The notes below the pieces were generated by a model, which was not told the origin of the DNA, ran no database searches, and saw only the letters and a program-made list of their open reading frames with translations. Shown piece by piece: positions 16,027 through 25,050 of a stretch of 64,000 bases of DNA (positions within the stretch are counted from its first letter, which is position 1; each line of letters begins with the position of its first letter). Made by a program: the position numbers and the translations under genes. Source of the stretch: Hydrogenophaga palleronii_A (GTDB lineage Bacteria > Pseudomonadota > Gammaproteobacteria > Burkholderiales > Burkholderiaceae_C); contig NZ_JAVDWU010000004.1 in assembly GCF_031457455.1 (NCBI RefSeq), positions 434,001 to 498,000 on the forward strand. Direction: 5' to 3'.

Positions 16027-17595
16027 TCAGGTGATGGGTGCCGGGTTGAACAGCACCAGCGCATTGTGCAGCTTCCAGCGTTCGGCCCAGGTGCGCTGGC
16101 CGCTGGCCACGTCCAGCATCAGTTGGAAGAGTTCGTGGCCCACGTCTTCGATGCTGGCTTCGCCGCTGGCGATGCGGCCGGCGTTGAGGTCCATCAGGTC
16201 GTGCCAGCGGCGGGCCAGGTCGTCGCGCGTGGCCACCTTGATGACCGGGCATGCGGCCAGGCCATAGGGCGTGCCGCGCCCGGTGGTGAACACGTGCAGG
16301 TTCATGCCAGCGGCCAGTTGCAGGGTGCCGCAGATGAAATCGCTGGCCGGCGTGGCCGCAAAGATCAGGCCCTTTTGCCGCACCTTCTCGCCGGGGCCGA
16401 TCACGCCGTGGATGGGGCCGGTGCCGCTCTTGACGATGGAGCCCATGGCCTTCTCGACGATGTTGGACAGGCCGCCCTTTTTGTTGCCGGGCGTGGTGTT
16501 GGCACTGCGGTCGGCCTGACCGCGCGCCAGGTAGGCGTCGTACCAGCCCAGTTCGCGCACGATGGCCGCAGCCACTTCGGGCGTGGCGGCGCGGCGGGTG
16601 AGCTGGTCCACCGCGTCGCGCACCTCGGTGTTCTCGCTGAACATGACGGTGGCGCCAGCGCGCACCAGCAGATCGGTGGCAAAGCCCACGGCCGGGTTGG
16701 CGGTGACGCCAGAGAAGGCATCGCTGCCGCCGCACTGCACGCCCACCACCAGATCAGAGACAGGGCAGGTTTCGCGCCGGCGACGGTTCAAACGCTCCAG
16801 GTGCACGCGCGCTTGCGTGAGAATGGAATCGATCATCGACATGAAACCGACATGCTTTTCGTCTTGAAGCGTGACCACGTCCGGCCCTGCGCGTTCGTCC
16901 GAGATCGGAATGGAACCCGGTGGCAGCAGCCGCTCAGGCTGCAGTTTCTCGCAGCCCAGGCTGAGCACCATCACCTCGCCGCCAAAGTTGGGGTTGCTGG
17001 CGATGTTGCGCACGGTGCGAATGGGGATGATGGCGTCGGGCGCGTCGATGGCCACGCCGCAGCCATAGGTGTGCTCCAGCCCCACCACGCCGTCCACATT
17101 GGGGTAGAGCGGCAACAGTTCGGTCTTGATGCGCTCCACCGCCACGTCCAGCACGCCGGCCACGCATTGCACGGTGGTGGTGATGGCCAGCAGGTTGCGA
17201 GTGCCCACGCTGCCGTCGGCATTGCGGTAGCCCTGAAAAGTGTGGCCGGTCAGTGGCGGCAATTCCGCAGGTGGCTGCGGCGCGGGCAGGCCTTCGAGCG
17301 AGACCGCGCCGGGCATCACCAGCCGCTGCTCGTTGACCCAGGCGCCGGCTGCGATGTCCACCGCCGTGTGGCCGATGATCACGTTGTAGCGCCGCACGGC
17401 GCTGCCAGCGGGCAGATCGGTCAGCGCCACCTTGTGGCCTTGTGGCACGCGCTCGACCAGCACCGGGCCGTCGGCCAGCGCCGCGCCGGGCGCCAGGCCG
17501 CCATCGTTGACGACGATAGCCACGTTGTCGGCCGGGTGCATGCGGATGCCGCGCGGGGGTTGGGTGGCGCTGGTCGTGTTCGTGGGTGTCGTCAT
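16027..17595 (-). CDS. garD: Galactarate dehydratase (UxaA/GarD family)
   Basis: A 522-residue protein, nearly the length of E. coli GarD (523). An N-terminal SAF domain (residues about 18-90, MHPADNVAIVVNDGGL, HKVALTDLPAGSAVRRYNVI) is followed by the UxaA core with GYRNADGSVGTRN, HTYGCG, LGCEKLQPERL, VGVQCGGSDAFSGVTANPA and FTTGRGTPYGLAACPVIKVA. The conserved Cys/His set binds Fe2+. It converts galactarate to 5-keto-4-deoxyglucarate, the substrate of KdgD in the same gene cluster. Altronate dehydratase is the alternative, but no other altronate-pathway gene is present. Confidence 0.87.
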   Translation of the reverse strand: MTTPTNTTSATQPPRGIRMHPADNVAIVVNDGGLAPGAALADGPVLVERVPQGHKVALTDLPAGSAVRRYNVIIGHTAVDIAAGAWVNEQRLVMPGAVSLEGLPAPQPPAELPPLTGHTFQGYRNADGSVGTRNLLAITTTVQCVAGVLDVAVERIKTELLPLYPNVDGVVGLEHTYGCGVAIDAPDAIIPIRTVRNIASNPNFGGEVMVLSLGCEKLQPERLLPPGSIPISDERAGPDVVTLQDEKHVGFMSMIDSILTQARVHLERLNRRRRETCPVSDLVVGVQCGGSDAFSGVTANPAVGFATDLLVRAGATVMFSENTEVRDAVDQLTRRAATPEVAAAIVRELGWYDAYLARGQADRSANTTPGNKKGGLSNIVEKAMGSIVKSGTGPIHGVIGPGEKVRQKGLIFAATPASDFICGTLQLAAGMNLHVFTTGRGTPYGLAACPVIKVATRDDLARRWHDLMDLNAGRIASGEASIEDVGHELFQLMLDVASGQRTWAERWKLHNALVLFNPAPIT

Positions 17596-17646
17596 CTCGG
17601 TCTCTTCAAAAGCCCATGCACACTTCCAGGTGAAAGGCCGTGAGGT

Positions 17647-18597
17647 TCATGGCAGTGGGCTGATCATGGGCTCTCCGCCCAGCCCTGCATGCAGATTGCG
17701 CAAAGTCTGATCGGCCATTCTCTGCCGTGTCTCCACCGTGCCGCTGGCCATGTGCGGCATCAGCACCACATGGGGCAGGGCCATCAGCGCATCGGGCACG
17801 TGGGGCTCGTTCTCGAACACATCGAGTGCCGCACCACCCAGTTCACCCGTCTGCAGGCAGCGCACCAGGGCGGCTTCATCGACCACGCTGCCGCGCGCCA
17901 CGTTGACCAGAATGCCGCGCGGCCCCAAGGCTTGCAACACCGCTTCGTTGACCATGTGGCGCGTGGGCGGCCCGCCAGACACGGCCAGCACCAGAAAATC
18001 CGCCCAGTGCGCCAGCTCGGTCAATGACGCTTCGTACCGCCACACCACGCCGGGCACCGGGTTGCGGCCGTGGTAGGCGACCTCCATGTCGAAGCCGCTG
18101 GCGCGCCGCGCGATGGTCTGGCCGATGCGGCCCAGGCCCAGAATGCCCAGCCGCTTGCCGCTGACCTGCGTGGTCAGCGCAAAGGGACCCTGGGGCCAAC
18201 GCCCTTCGCGCACGAAACGGTCGGCCGCGCACACCTGCCGCGCGGCGGCCAGCAGGCCGGCCATGGCGGTGTCGGCCACGCAGTCGTTGAGCACGTCCGG
18301 TGTGTAGCCGACCGAAATGCCGCGTGCGCGGCAGGCGTCCAGAGGCAATTTGTCCGTTCCCACGCCGAAGGAGGACACCACCCGCAAGCGGGGCAAGGCA
18401 TCCAGCCAGCGCGCGGGCAGGCCAAGCGCTGCTGACGTGACCAGGGCCTCCACTTGCGAGGCGGTGGCGGCATCCAACGGCAGTTCGTTGGCGGGTGGGC
18501 CTGGCACTTTCACCACGGCGCAGCTGTTTTGCAGACCCTCTTCCACCGTGGCGTGCAGGCGCCCGATCTGCAGCACGCGAGGGCGGTCGGTGCTCAT
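17647..18597 (-). CDS. D-2-hydroxyacid dehydrogenase (glyoxylate/hydroxypyruvate reductase-like)
   Basis: A 316-residue D-isomer-specific dehydrogenase. The Rossmann motif GILGLGRIGQTIARRASGFD lies in the middle, the catalytic Arg in NVARGSVVDE, the Glu in FENEPHVPDAL and the His in LMPHMASGT. It overlaps the end of the Bug receptor gene by 4 nt and precedes garD, so it belongs to the uronate/aldarate operon. GhrB/TtuD-type reduction of hydroxypyruvate or tartronate-like acids is likely; it may handle a side product of aldarate metabolism. Confidence 0.85.
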   Translation of the reverse strand: MSTDRPRVLQIGRLHATVEEGLQNSCAVVKVPGPPANELPLDAATASQVEALVTSAALGLPARWLDALPRLRVVSSFGVGTDKLPLDACRARGISVGYTPDVLNDCVADTAMAGLLAAARQVCAADRFVREGRWPQGPFALTTQVSGKRLGILGLGRIGQTIARRASGFDMEVAYHGRNPVPGVVWRYEASLTELAHWADFLVLAVSGGPPTRHMVNEAVLQALGPRGILVNVARGSVVDEAALVRCLQTGELGGAALDVFENEPHVPDALMALPHVVLMPHMASGTVETRQRMADQTLRNLHAGLGGEPMISPLP

Positions 18598-19547
18598 TCC
18601 AGCGTGATCTTCTCGTCCTTGACGATCTTGGCCATCGCCGGAATCTCGGCCTTGAGCCAGTTCGAGAACTCGACTGTGCTCATCTTGGATGGCTGTGCAC
18701 CCATGGTGACGAGCTTTTCCTGGATCTCCGGCAGCGCGGTGATGCGCAGCACCTCTGCATGCAGCTTGTCGATCGCGGCCTGCGGCGTGCCGCTGGGCGC
18801 GAGCAGCCCTTGCCAGCTGCCGGTGAGGAAGCCAGGGTGCTTCTCACTCACCGTGGGGGCGTCGGGCACTTCGGGCTGGCGGCTGGCGCTGGAGACAGCG
18901 ATCAGGCGGATCTTGTCGGCCTTCACATGAGGGTAGGTGGCGACCATGCCGTTGAAGGTCACGTCCACGTGCCCGCCGACCAGATCGTTCATGGCCTGCG
19001 AGCCGCCCTTGTACGGTACGTAGTTCCACCGGATGCCGCTGCGCTGCGCAAACTGCACGCCAGCAATGTGCGTGGCGCTGCCCATGCCTGCGGCGGCCGC
19101 GTAGTTCACCTTGCCCGGGTTGGTCTTGGCGTGCGCGATCAGCTCGTCCATCGTCTTCACCGGCAGCTTGTTGCTCACCACCAGCAGGTGGGGCGAGTAG
19201 GCCACCATGGCCACGGGGGTGAAGTCTTTCAGCACGTCAAACGGTAGCTTGTACAGCGATGGCGCGATCACCAGGTTGCCCACGTCCATCAGCACCAGGG
19301 TGTGGCCGTCGGCGGGCGACTTGGCCACAAAGTCGGCGCCCAGGTTGCCACTGGAGCCAGGGCGGTTGTCCACAATTACGGGCTGGCCCAATGATTCAGA
19401 CAACTTGGCCCCGATCAGACGCGCCAGCACGTCGGACGTACCGCCGGCCGGGAAGGGAACGACAAGCTTGATGGGCTTGTCGGGCCAGGCGAAGGCGCTG
19501 GTGGCCACGGCAACGCCCAGGGCCAGGGTGGTGATGAGTTTTTTCAT
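18594..19547 (-). CDS. Bug family (TctC-like) tripartite tricarboxylate transporter receptor
   Basis: A 317-residue exported solute receptor: signal peptide MKKLITTLALGVAVATSAFA, then WPDKPIKLVVPFPAGGTSDV, VDNRPGSSGNLGADFVAKSP, YSPHLLVVSNKLP and the rest of the Bug fold. The ATG at 19547 has GGGAGA upstream. No tctA/tctB membrane genes are in the window, so it is an orphan receptor as usual in Burkholderiales. Position between kdgD and the dehydrogenase suggests it binds an aldarate or uronate. Confidence 0.88.
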   Translation of the reverse strand: MKKLITTLALGVAVATSAFAWPDKPIKLVVPFPAGGTSDVLARLIGAKLSESLGQPVIVDNRPGSSGNLGADFVAKSPADGHTLVLMDVGNLVIAPSLYKLPFDVLKDFTPVAMVAYSPHLLVVSNKLPVKTMDELIAHAKTNPGKVNYAAAAGMGSATHIAGVQFAQRSGIRWNYVPYKGGSQAMNDLVGGHVDVTFNGMVATYPHVKADKIRLIAVSSASRQPEVPDAPTVSEKHPGFLTGSWQGLLAPSGTPQAAIDKLHAEVLRITALPEIQEKLVTMGAQPSKMSTVEFSNWLKAEIPAMAKIVKDEKITLE

Positions 19548-19619
19548 GAATGTCTCCCGTGGGCGCAACCCTGGCGGGTTGCGCATGGTGTTGGCAGAAG
19601 TGCCGGAAAGAAAGACGGA

Positions 19620-20537
19620 TTACTGCGGACCGAGCTTGCGGATCAGCGCATCCAGCTGCTCCATCTCGGCCGGTTTGAGATCGGTCAGCGGCGCACGCAC
19701 CGGTCCGGCCCCATGGCCCACCAGTTGTGCCCCAGCCTTGACGATGCTCACCGCGTAACCCTGGCCCCGGTTGCGGATGTCCAGGTAGGGCATGAAGAAT
19801 TCTTTCAGCAGGCGGTGCTGCGTGGCCATGTCGTCGGTGCGCACGGCCTCGTAGAACTGCATGGCGGTCTTGGGGATGAAGTTGAAGACGGCTGAGGAAT
19901 ACACCGGTGTGCCCAGCGCCTTGTAGGCCGCGGCGTACACCTCGGCCGTGGGCAGGCCACCCAGGTAGGCAAAGCGCTCGCCCATCTTCATGTAGACCGA
20001 TGACATCAGCTCGATGTCGCCCACGCCGTCTTTGAAGCCGATCAGGTTGGGGCAGCGATCGGCCAGGATGGCCAGTGATTCCGGCGTGAGCTTGCAGACG
20101 TTGCGGTTGTAGACGATGACACCGAACTTCACGCTCTTGCAGACCTGCTCCACGTGGGCAATGAGGCCTTCCTGGCCGGCTTCGGTGAGGTAGTGCGGCA
20201 GCAGCAGGATGCCGTGGGCACCGGCCTTCTCTGCGGCCTGAGCGCACTGGATGGCAAAGCGGGTGGGGCCACCGGCGCCGGCAATGATGGGCACCTTGCC
20301 GCGGCAGGTGTCCACAGCGGTTTTGATGATGGCGGGGTACTCCTCTGCGGTGAGGGAGAAGAACTCTCCGGTGCCACCGGCAGCAAACAGGGCGGAGGCG
20401 CCGTAAGGCGCGAGCCATTCCAGGCGTTGTGCATAGCCCTTGGGATTGAAGTCGCCCTGGGCGTCGAAGTCGGTCAGGGGGAAAGACAGCAGGCCGCTGG
20501 ACATGACTTGCTTGAGTTCTTGGGGGGAGATTTGCAT
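19620..20537 (-). CDS. kdgD: 5-dehydro-4-deoxyglucarate dehydratase
   Basis: A 305-residue DHDPS-superfamily TIM barrel: SGLLSFPLTDFDAQGDFN, FAAGGTGEFFSLT, VIVYNRN (catalytic Tyr) and LIGFKDGVGD (Schiff-base Lys). These match KdgD (EC 4.2.1.41), which dehydrates and decarboxylates 5-keto-4-deoxyglucarate to 2-ketoglutarate semialdehyde. It is the convergence point for the two dehydratases encoded around it (16027 and 20691). Confidence 0.92.
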   Translation of the reverse strand: MQISPQELKQVMSSGLLSFPLTDFDAQGDFNPKGYAQRLEWLAPYGASALFAAGGTGEFFSLTAEEYPAIIKTAVDTCRGKVPIIAGAGGPTRFAIQCAQAAEKAGAHGILLLPHYLTEAGQEGLIAHVEQVCKSVKFGVIVYNRNVCKLTPESLAILADRCPNLIGFKDGVGDIELMSSVYMKMGERFAYLGGLPTAEVYAAAYKALGTPVYSSAVFNFIPKTAMQFYEAVRTDDMATQHRLLKEFFMPYLDIRNRGQGYAVSIVKAGAQLVGHGAGPVRAPLTDLKPAEMEQLDALIRKLGPQ

Positions 20538-20619
20538 GGTGGGCTTTCGGCTGTGTGATGAAAGAAGGAGGTTCAGAACAGGTGCTCAATGCGCGCGACG
20601 TGACCCAGACAAGGGGCAC

Positions 20620-20690
20620 CGCCGGGCCGGCTTTGCCGGACGGCCAGTGCCGCCCCCTTGGGGGTGACGCGAAGCGACGCGGGGGGCATA
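20620..20690 (-). repeat. C-rich 3'-end repeat, copy behind gudD (short form)
   Basis: Read on the minus strand after the gudD stop: CCCCCCGCGTCGCTTCGCGTC, then CCCCC/GGGGG hairpin and the CCGGCAAAGCCGG stem-loop. Related copies are at 23907, 36850, 39604, 57230 and 58798, all directly behind stop codons and in the same orientation relative to the gene. Confidence 0.75.
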
Positions 20691-21980
20691 TCAATACCGC
20701 GGCTGTGCGCCGGTGAAGCTCGCGTCGTACTTGCGCATCTGCGCCAGGTCGTCGCGGTTGCGAATGTCGGTGCGCAGGTAGTTGTCGTGCAGACGGGCCA
20801 GGGCTTCGGGGTCGATACGAACGCCCAGGCCGGGTGCGGTGGGCACGCGCAGGCCGCCGGCCTCGAACTTCAGGCGCCCGCCTTGCACCACCTCGTCGTC
20901 CTGCCAGGGGTAGTGCGTGTCGCAGGCGTAAGACAGGTGCGGTACCGATGCGGCCAGGTGGGTCATGGCCGTGAGGCTGATGCCCAGGTGCGAATTCGAG
21001 TGCATCGACAAACCCAGGCCAAAGGTTTCGCACATCAGCGACAGGCGCTGTGTGGCGCGCAGCCCGCCCCAGTAGTGGTGGTCGCTGAGCACGATCTTCA
21101 CCGGACAGCCCATCTCGGCGTTGCGGCGGAATTCCTTCAGGTCGGTGACCACCATGTTGGTTGCCAGCGGCACCTCACAGGCCTTGGCCACCTCGGCCAT
21201 GCCCTCCAGCCCGGGGCAAGGGTCTTCGTAGTATTCCAGCACGCCGCGCAACTGCTCAACCGCTTTCAGGCTGGTGCTCACGCTCCAGTTGGCGTTGGGG
21301 TCGATGCGCAGCGGTGCGCCGGGGAACGCTTTGGCCAGCGCGAGCAGGCCTGCCACCTCCTGCTCGGGTGGCAAAGCACCGGCCTTGAGTTTGATGCTCT
21401 TGAAGCCGTACGCGTCGATCATGCGGCGGGCCTGTGCCACCAGCTGTTCGGGCGCGAGCGTCTCGCCCCAGGGATCGGGCGCGTAAGGTGTTTCGATGTG
21501 CTCGGCGTACTTGTAGAAGAGGTAGGCACTGAAGGGCACGGACTCGCGCGCGGCGCCCCCCAGCAGGTCCACCACCGGTGCATTGGCCAGTTGGCCTTGC
21601 AGGTCCATCATGGCCACTTCAAACGCGCTGATGACCTTGGCCACGGTCTTGGAAACGTGGGTGCCAGGCGCCAGCGAGATCTGCGTTCCCTGGAATTCAG
21701 AGGCGGTCTGCCGGGGCGTGACCAGCGCGGTCACGCGGGTGTCCATGTCGTTCAAGGCCCAGGGCGAAAGCCCGGTGAGCGCAGGCGCGGCCTTGGCCAT
21801 GGCCTCCAGCATGGGCAGGTCGCCGTAGCTCTCGTTGATGCCCACCAGGCCCGAGTCGGTTTCGATCTCGATGATGGAGCGCAGCGCCCAGGGTTCGTGG
21901 ATGCCGGCAGCGTTGAGCAGCGGCGGATCGCGGAACGCGATGGGCGTGACCCGCACGTGGCGGATGGCGTGGGAAGTCAT
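20691..21980 (-). CDS. gudD: Glucarate dehydratase family protein (enolase superfamily)
   Basis: A 429-residue mandelate-racemase-type enolase: SIKLKAG (KxK acid/base lysines), RIDPNANW, YYEDPCPG (metal ligands), LATNMVVTDLKEF and LSMHSNSHLGIS (catalytic His). The order and spacing fit glucarate dehydratase (EC 4.2.1.40). The start is the ATG at 21980, which overlaps the dctM stop by 4 nt (ATGA), so it is translationally coupled to the TRAP permease; the frame is open beyond this only as a shadow of dctM. It forms 5-keto-4-deoxyglucarate from glucarate (or galactarate). Confidence 0.88.
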   Translation of the reverse strand: MTSHAIRHVRVTPIAFRDPPLLNAAGIHEPWALRSIIEIETDSGLVGINESYGDLPMLEAMAKAAPALTGLSPWALNDMDTRVTALVTPRQTASEFQGTQISLAPGTHVSKTVAKVISAFEVAMMDLQGQLANAPVVDLLGGAARESVPFSAYLFYKYAEHIETPYAPDPWGETLAPEQLVAQARRMIDAYGFKSIKLKAGALPPEQEVAGLLALAKAFPGAPLRIDPNANWSVSTSLKAVEQLRGVLEYYEDPCPGLEGMAEVAKACEVPLATNMVVTDLKEFRRNAEMGCPVKIVLSDHHYWGGLRATQRLSLMCETFGLGLSMHSNSHLGISLTAMTHLAASVPHLSYACDTHYPWQDDEVVQGGRLKFEAGGLRVPTAPGLGVRIDPEALARLHDNYLRTDIRNRDDLAQMRKYDASFTGAQPRY

Positions 21981-23263
21981 TTCGTGAGGACTGCTTGCGG
22001 CAGCCAGAGCGAGAGTGCAGGGAGATAGGTCACGGCCATCAGCACCAGGAACAGGCCGACGTAGAAGGGCAGCAGCGCCTTGACGACCGTCTCCATGGGC
22101 AGCTTGGCCACGGCGCTGCCGACGAACAGCACGCCACCCACCGGCGGGGTGATCAGGCCCATGCCCAGGTTGACCATCATGATCATTCCGAAGTGCACCG
22201 GATCGATCCCGATGGCGGTGACCACCGGCAGCAGAATGGGCGTGAGGATCAGAATCAGCGGCGCCATGTCCATCAGCGTGCCCAATGCCAGCAGCAGCAC
22301 GTTGATGAGCATGAGGATCACGTAGCGGTTGTCCGACAGCGTGGTGAAGGCGGTGGTGATCTGCAGTGGGATCTGCATCAAAGTCATGATGTAGCCGAAG
22401 CTGCTGGCGAAGGCGATCAGGATCATCACGATGGCCAGCGTCTTCACCGTGCGGTGCACCAGCTTCGGTATCTCGCGCCACCGGTAGTCGCGGTAGATGA
22501 ACATGGTCACGAAGAAGGCCCACAGCACCGCGATGGATGCCGACTCCGTGGCGGTGAACACGCCGCTCAAAATGCCGCCCAAGATGATCACCATGGTCAT
22601 CAGGCCCCACAGCGCATCGGCACAGATCTTCAGTGCCTGGCGCAGCGGAATCACGTCGCCCTTGGGGTAGTTCTTGCGCTTGGCAATCACCAGGCACATG
22701 GCGGCCAGCGTGGCACCCAGCAACAGGCCGGGCAGCACACCGGCCAGAAACAGCGCGGCGATGGACACCGAGCCGCCGGCCGCAAGCGAGTAGATCACCG
22801 CGTTGTGACTGGGCGGAATCAGGATCGCCTGCACCGAACCACCAATGGTCACGGCGGTGGCGAATTCGCGCGGGTAGCCCTTCTTCTCCATCTCCGGAAT
22901 CAGCACCGTGCCCACCGATGCCGTGTCGGCCATGGAAGAGCCCGAGATGGCGCCGAAGAAGGTGGAAGCCAGGATGTTCACCAGCGACAGGCCGCCACGG
23001 ATGAAGCCCACCAGCACATTGGCAAACGCCACCAGGCGACGCGCCATGCCGCCTTCGGCCATGATGGCGCCGGCCAGCACAAAGAAGGGAATCGCCAGCA
23101 GCGAGAACTTGTTGACGCCGCTGCTGATGGCGATCATCACCGCGTCCAGCGGGATGTCGATCCACCACGCACCAATGAGCGCAGCGATGCCGAGGGCGTA
23201 CGCCACCGGCGTGCCGATCAGCATCAGCAAGAAGAAGCTGCCAAGAAGAATGAGCGCGTCCAT
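21977..23263 (-). CDS. dctM: TRAP transporter large permease
   Basis: A 428-residue multi-span membrane protein of the DctM family: MDALILLGSFFLLMLIGTPV, AIPFFVLAGAIMAEGGMARR, STFFGAISGSSMADTASVGT, LIPPSHNAVIYSLAAGGSVS and LITPPVGGVLFVGSAVA are family signatures. It overlaps dctQ by 1 nt and gudD by 4 nt. Forms the inner-membrane Na+-driven channel for a C6 sugar acid, judged by its operon. Confidence 0.93.
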   Translation of the reverse strand: MDALILLGSFFLLMLIGTPVAYALGIAALIGAWWIDIPLDAVMIAISSGVNKFSLLAIPFFVLAGAIMAEGGMARRLVAFANVLVGFIRGGLSLVNILASTFFGAISGSSMADTASVGTVLIPEMEKKGYPREFATAVTIGGSVQAILIPPSHNAVIYSLAAGGSVSIAALFLAGVLPGLLLGATLAAMCLVIAKRKNYPKGDVIPLRQALKICADALWGLMTMVIILGGILSGVFTATESASIAVLWAFFVTMFIYRDYRWREIPKLVHRTVKTLAIVMILIAFASSFGYIMTLMQIPLQITTAFTTLSDNRYVILMLINVLLLALGTLMDMAPLILILTPILLPVVTAIGIDPVHFGMIMMVNLGMGLITPPVGGVLFVGSAVAKLPMETVVKALLPFYVGLFLVLMAVTYLPALSLWLPQAVLTK

Positions 23264-23811
23264 CAGGCGGCCCCCCTTTCCGTCTCGTCGATCAGGTCAA
23301 AACGCACCACGCGGCGTTGGCTCTGATCGCCCAGGAACAGGTGTTCCAGCACAAACAACAGCGTGATGAACCCACCCACAGGCACCGGTGTGTAGGTGAG
23401 CCCCACCGGCAGCCACGGCAACTCAGGAATCGACTGCCCCCAGGTGCCCATGCACAGCTTGGTGCCGTAATACACCATGAACACACTTACGCCCAGCATG
23501 CACAGGTGCACGAGCAGTGCCAACGGCGCACGTGCCACGGCAGGAAGACGCTGGATCAACATGACCACGGCAATGTGCGCACCCGCCCGGTAGCTCGCCG
23601 CTGCACCCAGAAAAGTGAAGATCACCATCAACAGGATCGAGATCGGCTCAGGCCACTGCGAACCCGTGCCCAGCACATAACGCGCAAAAATGCCCCAGGG
23701 AATGAACAGCGACATCAGAAAGATGCACGCACCCGCCACCCAGATGCAGGCCAGATAGACCAGATCGAGAACGCGAGACACAGGATGTCCGCCAGGAGAA
23801 GGATGACTCAT
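23263..23811 (-). CDS. dctQ: TRAP transporter small permease
   Basis: A 182-residue protein with four predicted membrane helices, including LVYLACIWVAGACIFLMSLF, WGIFARYVLGTGSQWPEPIS (typical DctQ signature), the FTFLGAAASYRAGAHIAV region and a C-terminal helix GGFITLLFVLEHLFLG. It pairs with the large permease immediately downstream (TGATG overlap). Confidence 0.9.
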   Translation of the reverse strand: MSHPSPGGHPVSRVLDLVYLACIWVAGACIFLMSLFIPWGIFARYVLGTGSQWPEPISILLMVIFTFLGAAASYRAGAHIAVVMLIQRLPAVARAPLALLVHLCMLGVSVFMVYYGTKLCMGTWGQSIPELPWLPVGLTYTPVPVGGFITLLFVLEHLFLGDQSQRRVVRFDLIDETERGAA

Positions 23812-23906
23812 GAAAAGAACTCAGGGTTGATCAAGGCGAGACAAGAGAAAAAGGGCAAGGCGAGACAAGGCAAGTCGGCAAGTGGGAAGGGAAGCAGCGC
23901 CCACCT

Positions 23907-24019
23907 CCAGGGCACCCGTGGAACCGGCTTTGCCGGGCCACAGGGCGCGTCCCCCCTCGAAGCGCCGCGCAGCGGCGCGCTACGGAGGGGGGAAGCCGCG
24001 TCAGCGGCGCAGGGGGGAG
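23907..24019 (-). repeat. C-rich 3'-end repeat, copy behind dctP (long form)
   Basis: Directly abuts the dctP stop. Read on the minus strand it starts CTCCCCCCTGCGCCGCTGAC, contains a CCCCCCTC...GAGGGGGG stem and ends with the stem-loop GGCCCGGCAAAGCCGGTTCC. Nearly the same sequence follows egtB (36850) and boxB (58798). It sits between dctP and dctQ and may attenuate expression of the permeases relative to the receptor. Confidence 0.8.
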
Positions 24020-25000
24020 TTACTTCACCATTTCTATGCGCTTCATCAAATCCGCCAGCTTCTCGCCGTACTTCGCGCGCACCGGGGCGGTCGCGTCAAA
24101 GAAGGGCTTCTGGTCGACGTTGATGAACTCCACGCCGGCGGCCTTGAGCTTGGCGCTGTACTCCTCCACGCTCTTGTCCCACAGCGCACGCTGTTCCAAC
24201 TGCGCTTCGCGCGAGAGCTTCTTCACCAGCGCCTGGTCGGCTGGGGTCAGCTTGTCCCAGGTCACCTTCGACATCACGAAGATCTCCGGAATGATCAGGT
24301 GGTTGGTCTGCGCGTAGTACTTGGCCGGCGTGGTGTAGTGGTTGGCGGTGAAGTAGCTGGGCGGGTTGTTTTCTGCGCCGTCGATCACGCCGGTCTGCAG
24401 CGAGGTGAACACTTCGCCATAGGCCATGGAGATGCCGTTGCCACCCATGGCGTTCATGGTGTCGACGAACAGCGGGTTGCCCATCATGCGGATCTTCTGG
24501 CCCTTCAGATCGGCCGGGCTGCGCACCGGCTTCTTGGTGTAGAGGCTGCGCGAGCCGCCGTCCATCCAGCCCAGGGCCACCAGGCGAGCGGAGCTGTTGG
24601 TCACCTTGTCCAGCAGCTCGGCACCCACGTCGCCGTCGATAACCTTGCGCATGTGCGCCACATCGCGGAACACGAAAGGCATGTTGAACACGTTGACCTC
24701 AGGCACGATGGGGCCGATCACGCCCAGCGAGATGCGCGCGATCTGGATCGCGCCCAACTGGGTCTGTTCCACGGCTTCCTTTTCCTGGCCCAGCACGGCG
24801 CCAGGGAACATCTGCATCTTGATGCGGCCATTGGTGGCCGCTTCGAGCTTTTTGCCCAGGCTTTCCATCGCGGCCACGGTGGGGTAGCCGGCGGGGTGGG
24901 TGTCGTGTGCCTTGAGCACCATGGTCTGGGCGTGGGCGCCCAGCGGCAGCAAGGTGGCCAGGCTCAGGGCCAGGCTCAGGATCGTTCGGCGTTGGTTCAT
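24020..25000 (-). CDS. dctP: TRAP transporter substrate-binding protein
   Basis: A 326-residue periplasmic receptor with a signal peptide (RRTILSLALSLATLLPLGAH, AQT cleavage). DctP-family motifs: AHDTHPAGYPTV, FPGAVLGQEKEAVEQTQLGA, KIRMMGNPLFVDTMNAMG and VIDGAENNPPSYF. The ATG at 25000 has GGAGACAAC upstream. The RxR/N-type carboxylate site of the family binds acidic sugars; the operon points to galacturonate, glucuronate or an aldarate. Confidence 0.9.
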   Translation of the reverse strand: MNQRRTILSLALSLATLLPLGAHAQTMVLKAHDTHPAGYPTVAAMESLGKKLEAATNGRIKMQMFPGAVLGQEKEAVEQTQLGAIQIARISLGVIGPIVPEVNVFNMPFVFRDVAHMRKVIDGDVGAELLDKVTNSSARLVALGWMDGGSRSLYTKKPVRSPADLKGQKIRMMGNPLFVDTMNAMGGNGISMAYGEVFTSLQTGVIDGAENNPPSYFTANHYTTPAKYYAQTNHLIIPEIFVMSKVTWDKLTPADQALVKKLSREAQLEQRALWDKSVEEYSAKLKAAGVEFINVDQKPFFDATAPVRAKYGEKLADLMKRIEMVK

Positions 25001-25050
25001 GTTGTCTCCGTTGGTGGTTTGAAGGATCGAGGTGAAAAATGGCCGATGTG

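Noticed and set aside
16007..16735. Open frame upstream of galM in the same phase
   Set aside because: It lies in the wrong phase of garD, whose protein matches its family over the full length; galM starts at 16006.
15988..17643. 551-codon open frame antisense to garD
   Set aside because: Shadow of garD in a high-GC genome; no recognisable domain.
18594..19547. A complete local TctABC system
   Set aside because: Only the receptor is present; no tctA or tctB gene is in the window.
21981..23168. Open frame extending gudD upstream on the minus strand
   Set aside because: It is the shadow of dctM; low-complexity His/Arg-rich product, while dctM matches its family end to end.
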